Shown here: positions 33,115 through 42,000 of the stretch, piece by piece
Layout of the letters: each line of letters starts with the position of its first letter
Position numbering within the stretch: position 1 is the first letter of the stretch
DNA from: Lachnospiraceae bacterium UBA1201
Lineage (GTDB): Bacteria; Bacillota; Clostridia; Lachnospirales; Lachnospiraceae
Length of the DNA stretch: 43,866 nucleotides
Assembly: GCA_002309675.1 (NCBI GenBank)
Contig: DBXX01000007.1
Location: 1-43,866 of the forward strand
Direction: 5' to 3'
Program-made: the position numbers and the translations under genes
The notes under the pieces: model-generated
Told to the model about the DNA's origin: nothing
The model's input: the letters and a program-made list of their open reading frames with translations, nothing else
Database searches by the model: none

Positions 33115-33603
33115 TTAGTTGAACGGTAATCCTTCGTCATCTACTCCATCCGGAATGTTCATGAAGCCTTCCTGTGATGCTGCGGCACCGGTATCAAACG
33201 ATGCAGACGCATTTGAAGGGGTCGGACGGGACTCTGTATATCCGGCGCTGCCGTTTCCGGCTGCCGCATTCTTACTCTCCGCGAACTCGATGTCCTCGGC
33301 AACTACGTCCGTGGTATATACGCGCTGGCCTTCACGATTCGTATAGCTTCCGGTCTGGATACGTCCGGAAAGAACGACCTTCGTGCCCTGATGCAGATAC
33401 TTCTCTGCGAACTCGCCCTGACGGTCAAAAGCTACGCAGCTGATGAAATCAGCGGTCTGCTCCTGTCCGTTGTTCTCTGCGGAACGACTTCTGCGGCGGT
33501 CTACGGCCAATGTAAATCTAGCGATCGCGGTCTGTCTCTCGCCCTGGGAATATGTCACATTCGGATCTCTGGTCAAACGACCTACTAAAATAACCTTATT
33601 CAT
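33115..33603 (-). CDS. ssb: Single-stranded DNA-binding protein
   Basis: 162 residues. An OB-fold with MNKVILVGRLTRDPNVTYSQG, FISCVAFDRQGEFAEKYLHQGT and VVLSGRIQTGSYTNREGQRVYTTDVVAE. A Gly/Ser/Ala linker follows. The acidic C-terminal tip DEGLPFN recruits replication and repair partners. It protects single-stranded DNA. Confidence 0.96.
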   Translation of the reverse strand: MNKVILVGRLTRDPNVTYSQGERQTAIARFTLAVDRRRSRSAENNGQEQTADFISCVAFDRQGEFAEKYLHQGTKVVLSGRIQTGSYTNREGQRVYTTDVVAEDIEFAESKNAAAGNGSAGYTESRPTPSNASASFDTGAAASQEGFMNIPDGVDDEGLPFN

Positions 33604-33651
33604 AAAATTACCTCCCGCCTGTACCGTAAACAGGCTTGTGGCAGTTCAGCC

Positions 33652-33942
33652 TTACTGAACTTCTTTCTTTACGCAAAGGAATCTGAGCACGGATTCCATC
33701 AGACGAACCCGGTTCTCAACCTGAGCGGGGCAATCAGCCGGCGCTTCGAAGTTGATGATGCTGTAATAAGCTTCTTTCATCTTCTGGATCTCATATGCAA
33801 GCTTCTTTTTACCCCAGTCATCCACACTTTCAACGGTTCCGCCGAAACGTGTGATATACTTCTGGACTTTCTCGAGAGCTGCAGTTCTTTCCTCATCTTC
33901 GAGCTTTGCGCTGACAACTACAATCATTTCGTATTTGCTCAT
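33652..33942 (-). CDS. rpsF: Ribosomal protein bS6
   Basis: 96 residues, MSKYEMIVVVSAKLEDEERTAAL, with the usual KKKLAYEIQKMKEAYYSIINF and EPAD region. First gene of rpsF-ssb-rpsR. Its leader (about 33943-34060) has a GGATC-gtat-GATCC hairpin; Firmicutes rpsF leaders often carry the S6:S18-binding autoregulatory RNA, which I cannot confirm here. Confidence 0.96.
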   Translation of the reverse strand: MSKYEMIVVVSAKLEDEERTAALEKVQKYITRFGGTVESVDDWGKKKLAYEIQKMKEAYYSIINFEAPADCPAQVENRVRLMESVLRFLCVKKEVQ

Positions 33943-34066
33943 GCGTTCTGTACCTCCTTTTGGTCTCTGGCCCCTTTCTGCGCCCTGTGCGAGTGCGGAT
34001 CATACGATCCGTTAAACGCCCGTTTCGCTAAGGAGCAAGGAAATGTATAATATATCACGAATCGAG

Positions 34067-34095
34067 ATTATACCATATCTACGCAAGGATTGCAA
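34067..34095 (-). promoter_or_regulatory. Promoter of rpsF-ssb-rpsR
   Basis: The minus-strand TTGCAA (34090-34095) and TATAAT (34067-34072) are 17 bases apart. The -35 box lies just after the DUF951 stop. Confidence 0.78.
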
Positions 34096-34103
34096 GCACT
34101 TTT

Positions 34104-34301
34104 TTATTCATGTGGCTCCTGCTTTTTTTCCTTCGGAATACGCAGATTTTTCTCCACAAGTTTCCGCGGAACCATGATCTGCCGCCCGCAGCCGGTGCAC
34201 TTCAAACGGAAATCCATGCCGACGCGCAGGATCTCCCATGCATTGCTCCCGCAAGGATGCCCTTTCTTTAATGTAATGATCTCTCCGACCTGAAACTCCA
34301 T
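34104..34301 (-). CDS. DUF951 family protein
   Basis: 65 residues. MEFQVGEIITLKKGHPCGSNAWEILRVGMD and LKCTGCGRQIMVPRKLVEK match the DUF951 family, with three Cys likely forming a zinc site. This family (such as B. subtilis YyzM) often lies beside rpsF. Function unknown. It begins 27 bases after the sirtuin gene. Confidence 0.88.
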   Translation of the reverse strand: MEFQVGEIITLKKGHPCGSNAWEILRVGMDFRLKCTGCGRQIMVPRKLVEKNLRIPKEKKQEPHE

Positions 34302-34328
34302 GCTTTCCTCCTGTTTGTCAAAACGCGT

Positions 34329-35072
34329 TTACGCCTGCGCTTCGATGATCTCCAGCGCTTCTTTCATAACCTGGCCGATGGGTCTGCGGATGATCAGATC
34401 TGCGATGCTGTCACGCGAAGTCGCATCGCGGTTGATGAGCACGACCTTCGAGCCCCGGAAATAATTGATGAGGCCGGCTGCCGGATAAACCGCCAGTGAC
34501 GTACCTCCGATCACGAGCACTTTCGCGCGGCGAATGTGGGCCACCGACCGGTCGAGAATGTACGAGTCCAGGCCTTCTTCATATAGTACGACGTCCGGCT
34601 TGATCGTTCCGCCGCATTTTTCACATTTCGGCACACCCGTGCTGTTAATGATCGCATCGAGGCCGTAAAATGCCCGGCACTTCATACAATAGTTGCGGTG
34701 TACGCTTCCGTGGAGCTCCAAGACCTCCTTACTCCCCGCCTTCTGATGCAGTCCGTCGATATTCTGGGTAATGACCGCCTTCACGATACCCATCTGCTCC
34801 AGGCGCGCCAGGGACGTATGCGCAGGGTTCGGCTCGGCATCCTGGAAGATCATCTTATCGCGGTAGAAGCGATAGAATTCGTCTGTATGTGCATAAAAAT
34901 ATGTGGCACTGAGGATCGTCTCCGGCGGGACGCTGTACGACTGATTGTATAATCCGTCCACGCTGCGGAAATCCGGGATCTTACTCTCCGTGGAAACGCC
35001 CGCTCCGCCGAAAAACACAACATCACCGTATTCCTTCATCCATTCTGCAAATTGCTTTACTTGTTCATCCAT
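34329..35072 (-). CDS. NAD-dependent protein deacylase, SIR2 family
   Basis: 247 residues. GGAGVSTESKIPDFRS and TQNIDGLHQKAGS bind NAD, ELHGSVHRNYC gives the catalytic His, and Cys pairs CMKC/CEKC bind zinc. Sirtuins remove acyl groups from lysines using NAD. ATG follows GGGAGC. The DUF951 gene is downstream, perhaps in the same operon. Confidence 0.93.
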   Translation of the reverse strand: MDEQVKQFAEWMKEYGDVVFFGGAGVSTESKIPDFRSVDGLYNQSYSVPPETILSATYFYAHTDEFYRFYRDKMIFQDAEPNPAHTSLARLEQMGIVKAVITQNIDGLHQKAGSKEVLELHGSVHRNYCMKCRAFYGLDAIINSTGVPKCEKCGGTIKPDVVLYEEGLDSYILDRSVAHIRRAKVLVIGGTSLAVYPAAGLINYFRGSKVVLINRDATSRDSIADLIIRRPIGQVMKEALEIIEAQA

Positions 35073-35286
35073 GGTATTTCGCTCCCTTCATCTGAAATAT
35101 CTGCTTATCGCAGAGTTTCCCGGCCGGGATCGCTCCCCGTCCGAAACGTATGTCTATTAAGTATGATAGCATATCTACATTCCTTATGCAATGTGACAAC
35201 TTGGGAAATTACACACATCAACGCCTGAAAAAGCCTGTTGACATCCATTTTCCCACTAAAAATGTAAAATTATCCATTTTTTACAG

Positions 35287-35334
35287 AAAAACCCTCAAAA
35301 AACAGTTGACAAAAACCCTCAAATCGTCTACTAT
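35287..35334 (+). promoter_or_regulatory. Promoter of the PadR gene with a 13-base direct repeat
   Basis: TTGACA (35306-35311) and TACTAT (35329-35334) are 17 bases apart. The 13-base sequence AAAAACCCTCAAA occurs at 35287-35299 and again at 35311-35323, 24 bases apart, flanking the -35 box. A second TTGACA is at 35238-35243. The leader (35335-35436) has two short hairpins (CCGCaaaaGCGG and GATTGaatacaCAATC). Confidence 0.6.
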
Positions 35335-35436
35335 TACATTATAAATGATTTTGAGTTGATGACCGCAAAAGCGGGGCAACCAAATATGTACGATTGAATA
35401 CACAATCAAAACTAAAAAATGAATGGAGAAATTGCT

Positions 35437-35811
35437 ATGAAAAAGAGTGGAAAGAAGGGCGCGCCCGAGAAAAGCGCATTGATCGAGAATTTGAAAAAGG
35501 GTATGACTGAGATGTTGGTTCTGAATGCATTGGATATCCGTCCTATGTACATCTACGAGCTGATCCAGGAAGTCAATGTTGACGTTCCCGAGAAGTGCCG
35601 TATCGCTTATCCTTATGCAGCATTCTATCGTCTGATCGAAGCTAAGTGCATCACCGAGTCCGGAAAGAAGACCGCGGATGATCGTCTTCGTACCTACTAT
35701 AAGATCACTGAGAAGGGTCGCAAGCGTCTGAAATCCATGAAGGAAGATTACGAGTTATACGTTAATTCCGTTAATTCTGTTCTGAAGCGTGCAGAATCTC
35801 TTAAGGCTTGA
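35437..35811 (+). CDS. PadR-family transcriptional regulator
   Basis: ATG 35437 is chosen because GGAGA at 35425-35429 is 7 bases upstream; 124 residues. A basic N-terminus (KKSGKKGAPEKS) precedes a PadR winged helix: MTEMLVLNALDIRPMYIYELIQEV, YPYAAFYRLIEAKCITES, and RTYYKITEKGRKRLKSM as the wing. A C-terminal helix for dimerisation follows. PadR proteins usually repress stress or transporter genes. No partner gene is adjacent. Codons (CGT, GCT, GTT) look like those of the highly expressed PFL genes. Confidence 0.88.
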   Translation: MKKSGKKGAPEKSALIENLKKGMTEMLVLNALDIRPMYIYELIQEVNVDVPEKCRIAYPYAAFYRLIEAKCITESGKKTADDRLRTYYKITEKGRKRLKSMKEDYELYVNSVNSVLKRAESLKA

Positions 35812-35835
35812 TCCGGCTTTTGAATAATAGCACAG

Positions 35836-35868
35836 ATGCACAGGAGTATACCTCCTGTGCATTTTTGT
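35836..35868 (+). terminator. Terminator after the PadR gene
   Basis: ATGCACAGGAG / CTCCTGTGCAT with a 5-base loop followed by TTTTTG. Confidence 0.9.
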
Positions 35869-35928
35869 TGCCTGTGCTGCGCTCTTAAAGCCTCGCGGAT
35901 ACTTCCGTGGCAAATGCTTTCCGGCAAC

Positions 35929-35966
35929 GAAAACCGCCCGCTGCGATCGCAGCGGGCGGTTTTCGT
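35929..35966. terminator. Perfect palindrome terminator after the giant repeat gene
   Basis: A 38-base perfect inverted repeat, CGAAAACCGCCCGCTGCGAT with its complement. It is bidirectional, with A/T runs on either side, about 50 bases after the minus-strand stop. Confidence 0.9.
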
Positions 35967-36012
35967 ATGCGCCTGTTTTACAGCGCCTCACGCGGGGTTC
36001 ATCCCCATGAAA

Positions 36013-39000
36013 TTACTTTTCTTTTCTCTTGCCGCGGATCACCGCTACAGATGCACCTGCCATAGACAGGAGTGCCATCAGCAGCCAAGGGATCATCTGC
36101 AACGGATCGCCGGTCTTCACTGCCGTGTCGTTCGGCGTCCACTGAGCATAGAACGTGATGTCGGTCGTGATCGTGAACGAATCACCGCCCTTATAACGGG
36201 TAGATCCGTCGATCTTCGTCGACCATCCGGTAAATGTGTAACCGTCACGCTTCGGAACATCCTTCACGATCGTTACCGATGAGTCGCGCTCATAGGAATT
36301 CGAGTCGGTAGGAGCAGTTCCGGGTGCACCGTTCAGGTCGTACTTAACGGTATAAGTCGAAGAACCGATCTCTTCAAATACTGCGTAAACCACGATGTTC
36401 TTTCCATCTACGGTTACGGTATCGCCGTTCTGCAGCAGGTTTGTCGTATCATTCGGATCCAGGGTCCAGCCCTTGAATTCATTGCCCTCTTTCTGAGGAA
36501 TGTCCTTAACGATGACTGCCTTCTCGCCGTTGCGATACTTCTTCTCATCCTTCGGAGTCGAGGAAGCGCCGTCCGCGCTGTATTCTACCGTGTAAACCGG
36601 TGCCCATACAGCATAGAAGGTGATGTCGCTGCTATTGATCTTCGTGGTCTCGCCGCCCTTCAGGATAACCGGTGTAGCAGCGTTCGGATCGAGTGTCCAG
36701 CCGTCCAGCACGTAGCCGTCCTTCTCCGGAACATCCGATGTAACGATCACAGTCGCTCCATCCACGTATTCGGTGGTGTCGACCGGTATCGGAGCACCGC
36801 CCTGGGTATCGTAGTCGACCTTAAAGATCACTACGATCTGTACGTTCGGGTCTGCCTTCCAAACTGCGGTCAATGTAACGTCGCCGCCGTTTACGGTCGT
36901 CGTGTCGCCGCCCTTCAGGATAACGGGGGTTGCTGCGTTCGGATCCAATGTCCAGCCTTCAAAGATGAAACCTTCCTTCACAGGCTCGGAGTCGGAAACC
37001 GTTACGGTCGATCCGTCCGTATACTCTGCAGGATCCTTAGGCTCATCGGAACCGCCGTTCGGGTCGTAAACGACCTTATAGGTCGGGATCGCTTCCCAAA
37101 CCGCATACAGTTTGGTATCTTCGGTGATCGCAAATGTGTCACCCGCTACGAAGGAAGCAACATTGACTGCAGGATCTTTCGTCCAGCCTTTGAAGATATA
37201 GCCGTCGCGAACGATCGTTCCTGCATCGAGTACGGTCACGGTCTCGCCGGACTCGTACGGGTTCGAGGTATCCTTCTGGGTACCGGTCGCATCCTCCGCG
37301 TTCTTATCGTAGATCACTACGTAATTCGGGATCCAGATCGCGGTAAATGTAATATCTGCGCCCGAGATCGTCGTGGTGTTGCCACCCTTCAGAACCGGTG
37401 CGTTCGGATCCGTAGGATCCTGTGTCCAGCCGCCGAATGTAAAGCCATCGTAGACCGGAATATCGGAAGTAATGATAACGGTCGCGCCGTCCACATACTC
37501 CGTGGTGTCGGCCGGTGTCGGAACACCGCCGGCAGGGTCATAAGTTACATGATAGATCAAGATCGGCTGGTCGTTGATCTTCGACCATACTGCACTGAAC
37601 GTGATGTCCTTTCCTTCCATGGTCACGGTATCGCCCGCATGATACAGCGGAGCGTCCGGATCGGTCGGATCGAGGCTCCAGCCCTTAAACTCGAAGCCCT
37701 CCTTCGTCGGGGTGCCGGTCGGAACAGCGACCTGCTCACCCTTCGCGTACTTCTGGTCATCCTTCGGCTCGTTCGCGCCTCCGTTCGGATCGTATACTAC
37801 CGAATAGACATCTGTCCAAACTGCGGTAAGTGTAATTCCGCCTTCGGATACGGTCAATTCATCGCCCGCGTGATACAGCGGAGCATCCGGATCGTTCGGA
37901 TCTAATGTCCAGCCGTCAAAGCGTGCTCCCGGTTTCTCGGGAGTTCCTTCCGGAACCTTTACGGTCTCTCCGGCCTCATACCGCTTATCATCAGATGGAC
38001 CATGGGTTCCGCCGTCCGTATCGAAGATCACTTCATACGTCGGAGCCCATACTGCATACAAGGTCGTATCTTCCGTGAGCTGGTAATCACTTCCCGGAAT
38101 AAAGGCATCATCTGCCTCTGTCGCGTTCTGCTCTTTACTCCAGCCCTTGAAGGCATCCGTACCCTTTGTCATACCGCCCTGCTCTGCTATGGTCACGATC
38201 GCGCCGTCAGGGTAAGGATTCTTACCATCGACCGGTGCATTTTCGCCGCCGTTTGCGTCATAGGTCAAGGTATGCGTAGGTACCCATACTGCGTAAAGTG
38301 TTACATCCTGGTTGATCGTAAACGTCTTACCGGGTGTGTAATTCTCATCCGCGCTGGTCGCATTCTCATTCTGACTCCAGCCAACGAATACATAGCCGTC
38401 CGCCTTCATCTCGCCCGCACCGAGTACGGTCACGGTCGAGTTCGTCGTGTAAGGGCTGTTACCATCCACAGGTGCGGAGGATGCATCGTCAAGGTTCTTA
38501 TCATACGTTACAGTGTATGTCAGAACTTTCTCCCAAACTGCGTACAATGTTTCATTTTGGGTGATCTTAAACGTCTCACCGGGTGCATAATCCTCATCCG
38601 GGCCGGTTGCATTCTTATCCTGGCTCCAGCCTGCGAATACATAGCCGTCTGCCTTCATCTCGCCCGCACCGAGTACGGTCACGGTCGAGCCCGTCGTGTA
38701 AGGGCTGTTGCCATCCACAGGTGCGGCGGATGCTGCGTCTAAGTTCTTATCATACGTTACCGAATAAGTCGGTGTATAAACTGCGGTAAATGTAATATCT
38801 TTGTCGCCGATCTTTACGGTATCGCCGGGCTTGTAGACCTTTGCATCCGGATCGGAAGGATCCGTGGTCCAGCCGACAAACTTCTCGCCGTCTTTCTCCG
38901 GCTCATCCTGCGGAACGGTCACATCGTCGCCTTTATGATAATGCTTCGTATCCTCAGGCTCGTTGTTTCCGCCGGCAGCGTCATAATCTACCGTGTAGTA

Positions 39001-42000
39001 CCGCTCCCAAACGGCATACAGTACTGTGTTGTTTTTGATCTCGAAAGTGTCATCTGCATTAAACTCTACAGTTCCGGCTGTCGCCTTCGTCTGGTCGGTA
39101 TTCCAGCCCAGGAAGTCATAGTTGTCTGCCTTCATGGTTCCCTGGTTCAGTACCGTAACGTTCGAGCCGCTGAAATACGGGCTCTTTTCATCGGTCTGTG
39201 AACCGGTCGCCGAAGCGAGGTTCTTATCGTAGGTTACCGTATATTTCGGAACCGCTTTCCAAACCGCGTAAAAATCGACATTGACCTCCGGATTGATCTT
39301 AACACCAGGTGCACAGCCGGGATCTGCCTCGCCGGCTTTCGCCGATTCTTCATCCATGTTCCAGCCAATAAACGTATAGCCTTCTGCCTTCATGGACCCC
39401 TGATCGAGTATAACGACTTCTTCCGAGACACCATACGGGCTCTTCGGGTCTACAGGTGCTTCCGATGCGCTATCCAGCGTCTTATGGTAGGTCACCGTAA
39501 CAACCGGCTTGAATACCGCATACAGTGTTGTATTGTCCTTAATGGTAAATGTCTTACCGGGATCCAGATTCGAATCCGGAGTGGAGTTAAGCGCATCATC
39601 CGCATCCATGGTCCACCCCAGGAAGATCATACCATCGATCTCCATGGTTCCCTGATCCTTAACGGTTACAGTTTCACCCGATTTATATTCCGTAGAATCC
39701 TTCGGAACAGACCCACCACTCAGTTCATTCAACGAAACGTAAGTTACTGTGTAGGTCGGAATCTTCTCCCATACTGCGTACAGGATCGTATTCTTCGTGA
39801 TCTTAAAGGTGTCATCAGCCTTAAACTCTACGGTTCCGGCTGTCGCCTTCGCCTGGTCGGTATTCCAGCCCTTAAAGGTGTAGCCCTCCGCCTTCATGGT
39901 TCCTTCGTTCAGAACCGTTACCGTCGTGCCACTGTAATACGGGCTCTTTTCATCGGTCTGTGAACCGGTCGCCGAAGCGAGGTTCTTGTTATAGGTCACA
40001 GTGTACTGCGGAATCGCTTCCCATACTGCGTACAGGATCGTATTCTGCGTGATCTTAAAGGTGTCATTTGCCTTAAACTCTACGGTTCCAGCTGTCGCCT
40101 TCGCCTGGTCGCTATTCCAGCCCTGGAAGGTGTAGCCTTCCGCCGCCATGGTGCCCTTATCCAGAACCGTTACCGTCTTTCCGCTTTCATACGGGCTGTC
40201 ATCATCCGTCTGCGAGCCGGTCGCTGTCGTAAGGTTCTTATCATACGTTACCGTATACTTCGGTGTCGTAGACCAAACGCCATACAAAACGGTATCCGCT
40301 GTAATGGTAAATGTAGCACCGGGCGCATACTCTACCGTTCCTGCATACGCAGCTGTCGAATCGGTATTCCAGCCATTGAAGACTAATCCGGTGACAGTCA
40401 TACCATTGTCGCCAAGTACCGTAACTTCAGAATCCTTCTCATACGGGCTCTGCGTATCCGTCGGCGCACTACCGCTTGTGAGTTCGATATTCGGCTTATA
40501 GGTCACGGTATAAAGCGGCATCCATACGGCATGGAATTCCGTATCACCTGTGATCGTGAACTTATCACCCGGGTCGCAGTCCGTATCCGGCGTGGTTGCG
40601 CTCGCGTTGCGGCTCCAGCCCAGGAACTTATAACCATCTGCCTTGAAACCGTTATCCGGATCATTCGCCAGAACGGTCACTTCCGTTCCGCTATAGTACG
40701 GACTGTTCGCATCCGTCACCGAACCGGTCGCAGTCGCCAGGTTCTTATTGTAGGTCACACTATACTGCGGGATGGTTTCCCATACAGCGTACAATGTGGT
40801 GTTCTTAGTAATGGTAAATGTATCGCCTGCTGCGTACTCCACCGTTCCGGCGGTCGCAGCTGCAGCAACCGTATTCCAACCCTTGAAAGCGTAACCTTCC
40901 GCTGCCATGGTTCCCTGATCCAGAACCGTTACTTCGTTTCCGCTCGTGTACGGTCCCTGCTTATCGGTCTGAGAACCGGTAGCTGCTTCCAGGTTCTTAT
41001 CGTAGGTCACTCTGTATAACGGCTGCCATACTGCATAGAAGATCGTATCCTCGGTGATCGTGAACTTGTCGCCCGGATCGTAGTTTCCATCCGGTGCAGT
41101 CGCGTTCTGGTCTTTACTCCAGCCCAGGAACTTATAATCCACAGCAGTAAAGCCGGTATTGCTGAGAACGGTAACTTCCGTTCCGCTATAGTACGGGCTA
41201 TTCGCATCCGTCAGTGTTCCGGTCGCTGCTTCCAGATTCTTTTCGTAGACCACTTTGTACTTCGGGATCTCTTTCCATACTGCATACAAGGTGGTATTTC
41301 CGGAAATGTCAAAGGTATCGTTCGCGGTATACTCTACCGTTCCCGCGGTCGCCGAATCCTTATCGGTATTCCAACCTTCGAAGGTGTAGCCTTCCGCTGC
41401 CATGTCGCCCTGATCCAGAACCGTTACTTCGCTTCCGCTCGTATACGGTCCCTGCTTATCGGTCTGAGAACCGGTAGCTGCTTCCAGATTCTTATCGTAG
41501 GTCACCGTATACACCGGTTCCCATACTGCATAGAATACGGTATTAGCGGTGATCGTGAACTTGTCGCCCGGATCGTAGTTCTCATCCGGTGTGGTCGCGT
41601 TCTCGTCCTGGCTCCAGCCTAAGAACTTGTAACCAACAGCGGTAAAGCCGTTATTGTGAAGAACGGTTACTTCCGTTCCGCTATAGTACGGGCTATTCGC
41701 ATCTGTCAGTGTTCCGGTCGCTGCATCCAGGTTCTTGTTGTAAGTCACACTGTACTGCGGGATCTCTTCCCATACCGCGTACAAAATAGTGTCATCGTCA
41801 ATGGTAAATGTAGCACCCGCTAAATACTCTACCGTTCCGGCAGTTGCTGCATCCGCATCAGTGTTCCAGCCCTTAAAGGTGTAGCCCTCTGCTTCTATTT
41901 CGCCCTGACCCAGGACCGTTACAAGCTCGTTTACATAATACGGGCTGTTTGTATCCGTCTGTTCTCCGGTCGCTGCCGTAAGGTTCTTATCATATGTTAC

